Shown piece by piece: positions 34,769 through 44,140 of a DNA stretch of 64,000 nt; positions within the stretch are counted from its first letter, which is position 1, and every line of letters begins with the position of its first letter. This DNA comes from Pseudonocardia parietis (GTDB taxonomy: Bacteria; Actinomycetota; Actinomycetes; Mycobacteriales; Pseudonocardiaceae), in NCBI RefSeq assembly GCF_017876315.1, contig NZ_JAGINU010000001.1, positions 1,116,001 through 1,180,000 on the forward strand. The letters run 5' to 3'. Both the position numbers and the translations under genes were made by a program. The notes under the pieces are model-generated. The model had not been told where the DNA came from, searched no databases, and worked only from the letters and a program-made list of their open reading frames with translations.

Positions 34769-35455
34769 TCAGTGGGGGAGCCGGGCCTTCAGCCGGGCGG
34801 CGGCGGCCTGCGGGTCGTCGGCCTGCGTGATCGCCCGGACGACGACGATCCGGCTCGCCCCGGCTTCGAGCACGTCGTCGAGGCGGTCCTCGTCGATACC
34901 GCCGATCGCGAACCAGGGCCGCTCCGGTGCCCGGCCGGCGACCGTGCGCACCAGGTCCAGCCCCGGCGCGAGACGGCCCGGCTTGGTCGGCGTCGGCCAG
35001 CACGGCCCGGCGCAGAAGTAGTCGACACCGGCCTCGGTCGCCGCCGCGAGGGTCTCCTCGGTGCTGTGCGAGGACCGGCCGATGACCACGTCGTCGCCCA
35101 CGACGCGGCGCGCCCACCCCACGGGCAGGTCGTCCTGGCCGAGGTGGAGCACGTCGGCGCCGGCGGCCAGCGCGACGTCGGCCCGGTCGTTCACGGCGAG
35201 CAGGGCACCGTGCCGGCGGCAGGCGTCGCCGAGCACCTCCAGCGCGGCCAGCTCGGCCCGGGCCTCCAGCGGCCCGTCCGGACCGCCCTTGTCCCGCAGC
35301 TGGACGATGTCGACCCCGCCGGCGAGGGCGGCGTCGGCGAAGGCTGCCAGGTCGCCCTGTTCGGTGCGGGCGTCGGTGCAGAGGTACAGCCGGGCCCCGG
35401 CGAGCCGGGCGAGGCGTTCGGTGCTCGTGGCGGTGCGGGTATCGGTGTCGGACAC
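34769..35455 (-). CDS. thiE: Thiamine-phosphate synthase
   Basis: 228 residues from GTG 35455. A TIM barrel joining HMP-PP to the thiazole phosphate. Motifs: [65 protein letters not shown] and [12 protein letters not shown], all in the right order. It is divergent from the riboswitch-controlled thiO-thiS-thiG operon, so it does not carry that switch itself; its own leader is short. Confidence 0.95.
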   Translation of the reverse strand: MSDTDTRTATSTERLARLAGARLYLCTDARTEQGDLAAFADAALAGGVDIVQLRDKGGPDGPLEARAELAALEVLGDACRRHGALLAVNDRADVALAAGADVLHLGQDDLPVGWARRVVGDDVVIGRSSHSTEETLAAATEAGVDYFCAGPCWPTPTKPGRLAPGLDLVRTVAGRAPERPWFAIGGIDEDRLDDVLEAGASRIVVVRAITQADDPQAAAARLKARLPH

Positions 35456-35493
35456 GGTTCGCACGCTACGGCGTAGCCTGGGGGTCGCGTGAG

Positions 35494-35587
35494 AACCACG
35501 GGAGCCCGGCGAGCGGGCTGAGAGGGGACCCGGCTGCGGTCCCGACCGTCGAACCTGATCCGGGTCATGCCGGCGCAGGGAGTGAGG
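35494..35587 (+). ncRNA. TPP riboswitch (thi box)
   Basis: The conserved elements are present in order: CGGGAGCCC near 35499, GGGCTGAGAGG (P2/J3-2 core, about 35515), then GAACCTGATCCGGGTCATGC (35551-35570) and GGCGCAGGGAGTG closing the P1 stem with CAC at 35497-35499. It lies just before thiO and should lower expression of thiO-thiS-thiG when thiamine pyrophosphate is plentiful. The ATG follows only 13 bp after the aptamer, so control of translation initiation is likely. Confidence 0.95.
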
Positions 35588-35597
35588 TGAGGGATCC

Positions 35598-36748
35598 ATG
35601 ATCGGACATCTGGTCGTCGCCGGAGCGGGCGCGATCGGGCTGTGCGCGGCCCGCGAGGCCGCACGGGCCGGGCGGCGGGTCACCGTGTTCGACCCGGCAC
35701 CCGGCAGCGGCGCCTCGTGGGTGGCGGGCGGAATGCTGGCGCCGGTCACCGAGGCGTGGCCCGGCGAGGAGGACCTGCTCGCCCTCGGGCTGGACTCGGT
35801 GGCGCGGTGGCCGGAGTTCGCGGCCGCGCTGTCCGCCGACGCCGGTGTCGACGCCGGGCTGCACCCCGAGGGCACGGTGGTCGCGGCGACCGGGTCCGGG
35901 GACCGCGACGAGCTGGCCGCTCTCGCGGGTCACCTGGAGGCGCTGGACCGTCCGGTGCAGCAGCTGACCGGGCGCGAGCTGCGCCGGCTCGAACCGGCCC
36001 TCGGCCCGGACGTGCGCGGTGGGCTGTCCGTGCCCGGCGACCCGTCGGTGGACAACCGCCGGTTGCTGGAGGCACTGCGGGCCGCGTGCGCCCGTGCCGG
36101 GGTGACGGTCGACCGACGTGCGGTCGCGTCCGTCCGCGACGACGGGGACCGGGTCCGCGGTGTCCGGCTGGCCGACGGCACGGAGATCGACGCCGACGTC
36201 GTGCTGGTCGCGGCGGGGGCGCACTCCTCGGCGCTGCACCCGGCGCTCGACGGACTCGTCCGGCCGGTGAAGGGCGAGATCCTGCGCCTCACCCGCAGGC
36301 CCGGGGCGCTGCCCCCGCCGACCCGCACGGTGCGGGCGCTGGTCGACGGGCGTTCGGTGTACGCCGTCCCGCGCGTGGTGCCCGGGCACGGCGACCTCGT
36401 GATCGGGGCGACGACCTCGGAGAACGGGTTCGACACGGGCGTCACCGTCGGCGGGGTGCGCGACCTGCTCCGGGATGCCGAACGGGTCCTGCCGGGGATC
36501 GCCGAGTACGCGTTGACCGAGTCGGCGGCCGGGCTGCGCCCGGGAAGCCGGGACAACGTCCCACTGATCGGGCGTATCGGTCCGGAGGGACTGATCGCCG
36601 CGACCGGGCACGGCCGCAACGGCATGTTGCTCGTCCCGGTGACCGCGGCCGCGGTGGCCGCGTTGCTGCAGGGCGCGGACGTTCCCGCCGCCGCCCGCAT
36701 TGCCGACCCGCGCCGCTTCGCACCGGTCGCGGCCGAGAGGAGCTCACA

Positions 36749-36755
<7 letters not shown>
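35598..36755 (+). CDS. thiO: Glycine oxidase (thiamine biosynthesis)
   Basis: 385 residues. FAD-binding [22 protein letters not shown] at the N-terminus, then [50 protein letters not shown] and a C-terminal [13 protein letters not shown]...[13 protein letters not shown]. It oxidises glycine to the imine used by ThiG for the thiazole ring. It is first in the riboswitch-controlled operon, and its end overlaps thiS by 7 bases. Confidence 0.95.
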
Positions 36756-37710
<955 letters not shown>

Positions 37711-37724
37711 CCGGGGCCGGCCCG

Positions 37725-38249
37725 TCAGGAGGTCTCGACGACGCCCTCGGCGTGCCGGCGGGCGAGCTGCCGGTAGAAGCCCGGGTTGTTCCGCACCCAC
37801 CACCGGGCCTGCTCGGTCAGCTCGCCGCGTTCCCGGGCGGCGGCGCCGAGCATCAGCCGGTCGCCGGCCAGCTCGGTGCCCGGGGTGACGGTGGACCCGG
37901 CCGCCACCATCGCGCCCTCGCCGATCCGGGCGCCGTCCTGCACGGTGCTGCCGTTGCCGATCACCGCCCGCGGGCCGATGACGGCGCCGTGCACCACGCA
38001 CAGGTGACCGATCGTGGCGCCCTCGCCGATCTCGGTGACCGGGTCGTCGCCGCCGTGCAGGACCGACCCGTCCTGGACGTTCGCGCCGGCCCGCACGACG
38101 ATCGGCCCGCAGTCGGCGCGGAGCACGGCGTTGTACCAGATCGAGGCGCCCTCCTCGACGTGCACGTCGCCGACGAGTGTCGCGGTCGGTGCGACGAAAG
38201 CATCCGGGTGAACGGTCGGGGAGCAGCCCTCCAGGGCGAACAGCGGCAT
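37725..38249 (-). CDS. Gamma-carbonic-anhydrase-like hexapeptide-repeat protein
   Basis: 174 residues from ATG 38249. Left-handed beta helix repeats run from VGDVHVEEGASIWYNAVLRAD to IGNGSTVQDGARIGEGAMVAAGS. The histidines in GSVLHGG and GHLCVVHG are placed as gamma-CA zinc ligands, and the helix RWWVRNNPGFYRQLARRH closes the trimer. Members (YrdA/PaaY-like) may be carbonic anhydrases, thioesterases or metal carriers; activity is uncertain. It is convergent with thiG and separated from it by 14 bp. Confidence 0.87.
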   Translation of the reverse strand: MPLFALEGCSPTVHPDAFVAPTATLVGDVHVEEGASIWYNAVLRADCGPIVVRAGANVQDGSVLHGGDDPVTEIGEGATIGHLCVVHGAVIGPRAVIGNGSTVQDGARIGEGAMVAAGSTVTPGTELAGDRLMLGAAARERGELTEQARWWVRNNPGFYRQLARRHAEGVVETS

Positions 38250-38258
38250 GGGGGCAGT

Positions 38259-38306
38259 TTCACAGCCTCCGTGGTTCACAGCCCCGGTGGTTCACAGCCC
38301 CGGTGG
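38259..38306 (-). repeat. Three tandem 16-bp units spanning a stop codon
   Basis: ttcacagcctccgtgg (38259), ttcacagccccggtgg (38275) and ttcacagccccggtgg (38291) are contiguous; copies 2 and 3 are identical. The third contains the stop (TCA at 38292) and last codons of the minus-strand gene. The outer copies repeat the stop outside the gene. Confidence 0.85.
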
Positions 38307-38894
38307 CCGCAGGCCGAGGTCGGTGAGCTCGAGGGCCGCGAGCCGCCGGACGACCGCGGGATCGCCGGCGCGCCACGCCGCGGCCGGATCGGGGGCGATC
38401 CGGGTCAGCCGGCCCACCGGGACCCGGGTGAGCGCCCGTACGGCGAGCAGGTCCGGGGCGCCGGCGCGGGCGGCCACCGCCGACCCGGCGCGCCGGGCGT
38501 AGCGCAGCCGCAACGGCAGCCAGCCCAGCAGCACCGGCAGCAGCAGGACCAGCGGGATCAGGATGAGCGCGCCGTCCGCGAGCATCCCGACGGTCTCGCC
38601 GTACCGGCGCCCGGCCGCGGCCAGGTCCGCCCCGGCACCCGTCGCCGGATCCAGCGCCCGCGCGAGGTCGGCTCCCACGAAGGGGATCGACGAGACCGCG
38701 CCGGAGACACCCGTGAACGCGTCCGAGACCTGCCCACCCGCCGCGACCAACGACTCGCCCGGCCCGCGCAGCGCCTGGAGGCCGTCGTGCACCGCGATGC
38801 CGGCGACCACCGCGAGCACCGCCCACAGCAGCGCGACGACGTCGGCCACGATCTGCCGGGCCAGGCGTTCGGGGCGTTCCGCGTACCAGCGCAT
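38292..38894 (-). CDS. Actinobacterial membrane protein, unknown function
   Basis: About 200 residues from ATG 38894 (MRWYAERPERLARQ). Two hydrophobic spans: VADVVALLWAVLAVVAGIAVHDGL near the N-terminus and GALILIPLVLLLPVLLGWLPLRLRYARR in the middle, enclosing an external helical loop of about 70 residues with GQVSDAFTGVSGAVSSIPFVG. The cytoplasmic C-terminus (about 75 residues) ends in ALELTDLGLRPPGL, a pattern I associate with conserved actinobacterial hypothetical proteins. Function unknown. It is divergent from the hydrolase by 85 bp. Confidence 0.75.
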   Translation of the reverse strand: MRWYAERPERLARQIVADVVALLWAVLAVVAGIAVHDGLQALRGPGESLVAAGGQVSDAFTGVSGAVSSIPFVGADLARALDPATGAGADLAAAGRRYGETVGMLADGALILIPLVLLLPVLLGWLPLRLRYARRAGSAVAARAGAPDLLAVRALTRVPVGRLTRIAPDPAAAWRAGDPAVVRRLAALELTDLGLRPPGL

Positions 38895-38979
38895 CGACAC
38901 TGTGTACACCCGGACCACCGACGACGGTCGGTCGGGAAACCCGCTCGCCGGACGGGTCCGCGCGTGCTGGGGTGGACAC

Positions 38980-39813
38980 GTGAGCATCTACACCAGCGAG
39001 GACGGTGCCCGCCTCGTGCGGGAGCGGTACGAGCAGCAGCTGGCCGCCTGGCCGGTCCCGTCGCGGCGCCATGAGATCGAGACCTCGCACGGCCGGACGT
39101 TCGCCCTGACCTGCGGGGACGACGACGCACCTCCGGTGGTGCTGCTGCACGGCTCGGGTACGAACAGCACGATGTGGCTGGACGGGATCGAGCTGCTGGC
39201 GGCGGACCACCGGGTCGTCCTGGTCGACCTGCTGGGCGAGCCCGGTCTCAGCGACCCGGTCCGGCTTGACCTGGCCACCGGGGACACCGCGGACTGGCTG
39301 GCGGAGTGCCTCGACGCGCTCGGCATCGACCGGACCGCGCTCGTGGGGCTCTCGCTCGGTGGCTGGACCGCTGCCGACTTCGCGGCCCGCCGGCCGGAGC
39401 GGGTGGGCCGGCTCGCCCTGCTGTGCCCGGCCGGGGTCGGGCGGCAGACGATCGGGAAGGTCGCGCCGGCCTTCCTGCTGAGCCTGCTGGGTGCCCGCGG
39501 CCGGCGGCGTTCGGCGGAGATCGTCACCGGGCTCGACGCCCGGGAGCACCCCGAGGTGTTCGAGGAGCTCAGCCGGATGTTCGGGCACTTCCGCCCGCGT
39601 ACCGAGCGGTTCCCGATGTTCGACGACGACACGCTCCGCCGGCTCACGATGCCCGTGCTCGCCGTGCTGGGCGAGCGGGACCGGGTGTTCGACCCGGTAC
39701 ACACGCGGGAGCGGCTCACGGCGCTGCTGCAGGATGTGCGGGTGGACGTCGTGGCCGGTTCCGGGCACGCGCTGCTCGGGCAGGCGCCACGGATCGCGGA
39801 GTTCGTGCGTTGA
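38980..39813 (+). CDS. Alpha/beta hydrolase
   Basis: 277 residues from GTG 38980. VVLLHGSGTNSTMW is the oxyanion region, GLSLGGWTAADFA the nucleophile elbow, LGERDRVFDP the acid and GSGHALLGQ the catalytic His. The triad is complete. The family includes carboxylesterases, epoxide hydrolases and C-C hydrolases; the cap domain (residues about 150-200, with FLLSLLGARGRRRSAEIV) gives no clear substrate. It is a single gene. Confidence 0.88.
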   Translation: MSIYTSEDGARLVRERYEQQLAAWPVPSRRHEIETSHGRTFALTCGDDDAPPVVLLHGSGTNSTMWLDGIELLAADHRVVLVDLLGEPGLSDPVRLDLATGDTADWLAECLDALGIDRTALVGLSLGGWTAADFAARRPERVGRLALLCPAGVGRQTIGKVAPAFLLSLLGARGRRRSAEIVTGLDAREHPEVFEELSRMFGHFRPRTERFPMFDDDTLRRLTMPVLAVLGERDRVFDPVHTRERLTALLQDVRVDVVAGSGHALLGQAPRIAEFVR

Positions 39814-39861
39814 TGTCCTGCTTGGATGTCGTGCGGTGATGTCGTGATGTCGTGGTGTCGA

Positions 39862-39879
39862 CGCATTCCGCGGAACGCG
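39862..39879. repeat. Palindrome, left flank of the second DUF222/HNH gene
   Basis: CGCATTCCGCGGAACGCG is an 18-bp palindrome with one mismatched pair. A perfect version lies at 41880-41897. The pair brackets the HNH gene at 39955-41703. Confidence 0.75.
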
Positions 39880-39954
39880 GAGCGCACCCTGTCGGAGCCT
39901 TGCCGTTGGGAGCCTTGCCCGGGTGTGTGTCCTGGCCGGGGTGGCGGTGCGCGC

Positions 39955-41703
39955 TCAGGCGGCCATCGGGGTGGGTAGCGAGGGCAGCAGGGCGTCGAGG
40001 ATCGGTGTCGGATCGAGGCGGTCGCCGTACCAGACCGGGGTGAGGGTGCTGCGGTCGATCCGGAGCCGTGCCCGGGTGTTGATCTCGATCAGCGCCTCTG
40101 CGGTGCCACTCAGCGGTTCCCTGGTGGGCGTGACGAACGTTCCGTCCGGACGCTGCACGTCCCAGCCCCCTCCGGGGCGGCGCCGGATCCGGTAGTCGTG
40201 GTCGTGGAGCAGCCGGTGATGGAACCCGCAGAGCAGGACCAGATTGTCCACGTCCGTGACGCCCCCGTGCAGCCAGTGCCGGACGTGATGGGCGTGCAGG
40301 TGACGGGTGTGGTCACAGCCGGGGAAGCGGCAGCCACCGCCGTCCGCACTGTCGCGGGCGGTGAGCGCGGCGATCTGCGCCGGGCTGGCCAACCGGCGGG
40401 AACGGCCGAGGTAGAGCCGGTTCGTGGCGCGGCCCTCCAGAAGGACCTGAGCGCGGGCATCGCAGGCGAGACGTTCTGTGGTCGACGCCGCGAGCTCGGG
40501 GCCGCCCGCCACCCGGGCGGTGCCGGTGGTGGCATCGAGGTGCACGACGACCTGAGCGGTGCCGCGGCTGACCACCGGGCCGGATGTGTCGTCCTGCCGG
40601 CGGGCCAGGGCCAGCAGCGCATCGGCGCGCCGGGCCGCGATCCGGTCCGTGACCGGGCCCGGTTCCTGCTCCAGGGCGCACTGGTCGAGATCCTGCGGTA
40701 GGGCGGCGACCGGATGCTTGGTCGGTGCGGGCGGTGGTACGAGTGCCTCGATGGCGGCGATCAGGGCGGCACCGTCCTCAGGAGTGAAACGACCGCGGAG
40801 GACCAGCGAGCCATCGGCGTCGTGATACCAGCTCAGAGAGCGGCCGGCGGCGGCGTCGGTGGGCCGCGTCCGGCGCCGGCGGACGGCCCGTACGACGGTC
40901 TCGACGTGACTCGCGGTCCCGGACAGAGCCAGATCCAGCAACACCTGCTCGGCGCTCTGCGGGTCGGCGGGAGCCTCGGCGGAGGCAGAGGCAGAGGCAG
41001 AGGCGGAGGCGGAGGCCCCGGGGCCTGCGCTGTCCCCGACCACGGCGTCGGAAGCGGCCTCGGCCTCGACGGTCGCGCCGCCCGCGTCGGGACCTCCGGC
41101 GCCCGTCTCGGAGCCTGCGGCGCCGGTGACGCCTGCGGTGCTCGCCTCGGAGATGGCTCGGTCGGCGCTACTTCGGCCGGCGCTACTTCGGTCGATGCTG
41201 CTTCGGGCGGTGCTGCCTTGCGGGGTAACGGGGGTGGTGTCGACGCCGTCCGTATCGTTGGTTCCGGCATCGTCGACCGTGTCGTGGCCTGCCGTCCCGG
41301 AGGTGTCGGTGTCGGTTCCGGTGTCGGTTGCGAGGCGGTCCAGGACGGCGGTGTCCGAGCCCGCCACCCGGGTGATCGCACGGACCTTCGAGTAGGAGAT
41401 CCGGCCTGCGGCGAACGCGGCCGTGATGCGGGGGAGCCCGGTGAGAGCGCGGGCGACGCGTAGGTGCTCGGTCGCGGTCCGCAGGCTCATCCCCGCCCGC
41501 CACGACAACCAGTGCGCACACGAGCGGACGCCGACGCCCGCCCACCCACCGCGCTGGTCGAACTCGGCCAGCAGCCGAAGGAACCGGCATTCGGCGGCGG
41601 CGATGTGGCCGGCCAGGCCGAGCAGCTCCGACTCCAGGTCGGCGAGACTCGTATCGGGCGACGGAGTGGGTGGATCGGCGGGATCTGTGGTGATGGCGGG
41701 CAT
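39955..41703 (-). CDS. DUF222 / HNH endonuclease protein, second copy
   Basis: 582 residues; ATG 41703 has GGAGG seven bases upstream. DUF222 begins at ADLESELLGLAGHIAAAECRFLRLLAEFDQRGGW and continues through SYSKVRAITRVA. A disordered linker with RSSIDRSSAGRSSADR and an SASASASASA run follows. The second DUF222 part and the HNH nuclease end the protein: GCRFPGCDHTRHLHAHHVRHWLHGGVTDVDNLVLLCGFHHRLLH, with all Cys/His in place. It differs strongly in sequence from the copy at 10741, so they are not recent duplicates. A strong SOS box lies 21 bp upstream. Confidence 0.92.
   Translation of the reverse strand: MPAITTDPADPPTPSPDTSLADLESELLGLAGHIAAAECRFLRLLAEFDQRGGWAGVGVRSCAHWLSWRAGMSLRTATEHLRVARALTGLPRITAAFAAGRISYSKVRAITRVAGSDTAVLDRLATDTGTDTDTSGTAGHDTVDDAGTNDTDGVDTTPVTPQGSTARSSIDRSSAGRSSADRAISEASTAGVTGAAGSETGAGGPDAGGATVEAEAASDAVVGDSAGPGASASASASASASAEAPADPQSAEQVLLDLALSGTASHVETVVRAVRRRRTRPTDAAAGRSLSWYHDADGSLVLRGRFTPEDGAALIAAIEALVPPPAPTKHPVAALPQDLDQCALEQEPGPVTDRIAARRADALLALARRQDDTSGPVVSRGTAQVVVHLDATTGTARVAGGPELAASTTERLACDARAQVLLEGRATNRLYLGRSRRLASPAQIAALTARDSADGGGCRFPGCDHTRHLHAHHVRHWLHGGVTDVDNLVLLCGFHHRLLHDHDYRIRRRPGGGWDVQRPDGTFVTPTREPLSGTAEALIEINTRARLRIDRSTLTPVWYGDRLDPTPILDALLPSLPTPMAA
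40975..41015 (-). repeat. Ser-Ala coding hexanucleotide repeat
   Basis: Repeats of ggcaga/ggcgga encode an alternating Ser-Ala run in the linker of the HNH protein. Nearby 15-bp units at 41164-41215 encode SSxxR repeats. Confidence 0.75.
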
Positions 41704-41723
41704 CGCGGCACCTCCGGCAGGAT

Positions 41724-41739
41724 TCGAACTTGTGTTCGG
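41724..41739 (-). promoter_or_regulatory. LexA/SOS box of the second DUF222/HNH gene
   Basis: On the minus strand it reads CCGAACACAAGTTCGA, matching 11 of the 12 defined bases of the actinobacterial consensus TCGAAC-N4-GTTCGA. It ends 21 bp before the start codon, so LexA would block initiation of transcription. Confidence 0.8.
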
Positions 41740-41879
41740 GCGGAGTGTGGCAGGCGGGTACGACATTCTCGGTCGGACAGGAGCCGGACTCGGGTCGGAC
41801 AGGAGGCGGAGCTGGAATGTACGAGGGGCGCGGGCTGCTGCTCGACCGGACCGGAATGCCCCGGCGAGCCGGTCCGGAT

Positions 41880-41897
41880 CGCGTTCCGCGGAACGCG
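41880..41897. repeat. Perfect 18-bp palindrome, right flank of the DUF222/HNH gene
   Basis: CGCGTTCCGCGGAACGCG is fully self-complementary. It differs by one base from the element at 39862-39879. I saw no further copy in the window by eye. Confidence 0.8.
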
Positions 41898-42008
41898 GTT
41901 GCGTCCAGCGGAGCAGGTGTCGGAGGCAGCCCCCGGTCCGGCGACGCGACCATGGGGCCGGTCGGCCGGGGCGCCCCGGCCGGGAGTGGCGGTCGGGGAC
42001 CGTGACCG

Positions 42009-42710
42009 CTACAGGAGGCCCAGCTTCGTCGCGGCGTAGACGGCCTCGGCTCTCCGGGAGACCATGAGTTTGCGCATCAGGTTCCCCACGTGGAACTTGA
42101 CCGTCGTCTCCGAGATGAACAGCTCGGAGCCGATCGCCCGGTTGGACAGCCCGCGGGCCAGCAGCTGCAGCACGTCGAGCTCGCGGTCGGTCAGTCGTTC
42201 CCGGTCCGGCATCCCGCCGGACAGGGAACGGACCATCGCGGAGGCGGAACGGGCGTCGAACGCGCTCTCGCCGCGGGAGACCGCCCGGATCGCCCGGACC
42301 AGCTCGGTGGTGTCGACGTCCTTCACCACGTAGCCGCGGGCGCCGGCCTGCACCGACTCCACCACCAGGCGGTCCTCGGCGAACGTGGTCAGCACCAGCA
42401 CACCGATGCCGGGGTGGTCGGCGCACAGCTTCCGGCACACCTCGAGGCCGTCGGTCTGCGGTCCGGAGGCCAGCTTGAGATCGAGCAGCACGACCTGCGG
42501 CCGGCCGGCCGCCACGGCCGCGATCGCCTCGGCCGCGCTGCCCGCCTCGCCGACGACGCGCAGGTCGTCCTCGCGCTCGAGGACCGCCCGCAGGCCCTGC
42601 CGCATGATCGAGTGGTCGTCGACCAGGACGATCCGGACGGGCCGGATGCCGGAGTGCTCGGGCCGGGCGGGCACGTTGCCGTTGCCGGGTGCGGGCCGCA
42701 CGGCGTTCAT
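42009..42710 (-). CDS. NarL/LuxR-type response regulator
   Basis: 233 residues from ATG 42710. The receiver has acidic Asp31/Asp32 (VLVDDHSIMRQG), phospho-acceptor Asp77 (VVLLDLKLA), the Thr of LTTFAED and Lys of YVVKDVD. The LuxR HTH is LTDRELDVLQLLARGLSNRAIGSELFISETTVKFHV. Its gene is 37 bp downstream of a histidine kinase gene and the two form a cognate pair. Downstream of an iron alcohol dehydrogenase in the same direction, the system probably senses redox state or an alcohol. Confidence 0.93.
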   Translation of the reverse strand: MNAVRPAPGNGNVPARPEHSGIRPVRIVLVDDHSIMRQGLRAVLEREDDLRVVGEAGSAAEAIAAVAAGRPQVVLLDLKLASGPQTDGLEVCRKLCADHPGIGVLVLTTFAEDRLVVESVQAGARGYVVKDVDTTELVRAIRAVSRGESAFDARSASAMVRSLSGGMPDRERLTDRELDVLQLLARGLSNRAIGSELFISETTVKFHVGNLMRKLMVSRRAEAVYAATKLGLL

Positions 42711-42747
42711 GCCGTCCCCGTCGGAACACCCACGTCGGACGGACCGC

Positions 42748-44130
42748 TCACGAGGCCTCCTCACCCGGCGTCCCCAGCGGGACGTCCACCTGTACCTGCA
42801 GCCCGCCGATCCGGGACCGGCGGAACCGCAGCGTCCCGCCCATCTCCCGGGCGCGGGCGTCCATGTTGACCAGACCGCGGTGCTCGCCGGAGGGGCCGCG
42901 GACCGAGGTCGCGCGCAGCGTGCGGCGGATCTGGTCGGGCGAGGCACCGCCGTCGTCGGACACCGACAGGCGGATCCGGCCGGGCTGGTACGCCAGCCGG
43001 ACCACCGCCCGCGACGCCGACGCGTGCATCGCCGTGTTGAACAGCGCCTCACCGGCGATCCGGAACAGCGACTGCTCGTGCTCGTGTGCCAACGGGATCG
43101 GGGTGCCGCCGATGGAGACCTCGACCCGCAGCTCGTCGGGCATGTGGACGGTGGAGAGCCTGCGCAGCATCGACGGCAGGTCCTTGTCGCCGTGGTCGTC
43201 GTCGTTGAGGGCGTAGATCGCCGAGCGCAGCTGCTCCACCGCCCGCCGGGTCAGGCCCTTCGCGGTGTCCAGGTGCTCGATCACATTGCTGCTGCCCGCC
43301 CACCCGGCGACCTCGGACCGGCACAGCTCGATGTGCATGCCGGCCGAGAGTGCGTACTGGGTGACGCTGTCGTGCAGCTCGCGGGCGATGCGGTGCCGCT
43401 CGTTGTCCAGCACCTCACGCTGCCGCGCCGCACCGAGCTCCTGCTGCGTGGCCATCAGCTCGTCGTTGCGGGCGCGCAGGTCCTCGGCCTGTGCGGCGGT
43501 GCGGGCATGCAGTCGCTCGGCGCGGTCGAGCAGCGCGCAGTTCTGCAGCGCCGATGCCGTCTGGCCGGCCAGGATCCGCAGCACCGAGTGGTCGGTGTCG
43601 TCGATCTCGCGGTCCGGCGGGGTCCAGGCCACGAAGCCGCCGACCGTACGGCCGTCCAGCCGGATCGGGACGTGCAGGTGCGAGCGGTCCTCCTCCGGGG
43701 TGTGCCCGCCGGTGCTGCCGCCGGCCTGCAGCGCGGTGACGTGCCTGCGCACCTTCTCCGGGACCAGGCACAGGTCGGGCCACTCGACGCCGTCCGGACC
43801 GAGTACGACGTGCCGCGGCGCCGCGTCGGGCAGCTCGCCCTCGACCAGGCCGAGGATCATCCAGTCCGCGGACAGGTGGTCGGCAGCGGCGTCGGCGACC
43901 GCCCGGACCAGTGCCTCGGAGCCCTCCATCGTGCGGACCAGGGCGGCGGAGATGCGGTCCAGGGCGAGGATGACGCGCTTGAGCCGCTCGGCGTTGACCC
44001 GGTACTCGGGGTAGAACGACGGCTTGCCCGACCGCAGGCCGGTGAGTTGGTCGAGGTCGGGGCGCGTCCGGAGCCCGGAGGGCGGCGGGACGGGCGTGCG
44101 TCGGTTCGGGAACCGGGCGGCGGCCGTCAC
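42748..44130 (-). CDS. Soluble GAF-domain sensor histidine kinase (HisKA_3)
   Basis: 460 residues without membrane segments. The GAF domain covers about 55-200 (LVRAVADAAADHLSADWMIL ... HLHVPIRLDGRTVGGFVAWTP). A coiled coil (200-240) leads to the dimerisation box NERHRIARELHDSVTQ with His253. The ATPase has EALFNTAMHASA (N box) and VSDDGGASP (G1), the latter somewhat degenerate. It therefore senses a cytoplasmic signal. It starts 10 bp after the dehydrogenase stop and is followed by the response regulator, so all three are probably one unit. Confidence 0.92.
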   Translation of the reverse strand: MTAAARFPNRRTPVPPPSGLRTRPDLDQLTGLRSGKPSFYPEYRVNAERLKRVILALDRISAALVRTMEGSEALVRAVADAAADHLSADWMILGLVEGELPDAAPRHVVLGPDGVEWPDLCLVPEKVRRHVTALQAGGSTGGHTPEEDRSHLHVPIRLDGRTVGGFVAWTPPDREIDDTDHSVLRILAGQTASALQNCALLDRAERLHARTAAQAEDLRARNDELMATQQELGAARQREVLDNERHRIARELHDSVTQYALSAGMHIELCRSEVAGWAGSSNVIEHLDTAKGLTRRAVEQLRSAIYALNDDDHGDKDLPSMLRRLSTVHMPDELRVEVSIGGTPIPLAHEHEQSLFRIAGEALFNTAMHASASRAVVRLAYQPGRIRLSVSDDGGASPDQIRRTLRATSVRGPSGEHRGLVNMDARAREMGGTLRFRRSRIGGLQVQVDVPLGTPGEEAS

Positions 44131-44140
44131 CGTGAGCGCC

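Larger units (their letters stand above)
41704..42008. promoter_or_regulatory. Intergenic region between the HNH gene and the two-component system
   Basis: 305 bp. It contains the SOS box at 41724-41739 and the palindrome at 41880-41897. Two gtcggacaggag repeats occur around 41770-41800. No convincing small gene is present. Confidence 0.6.
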
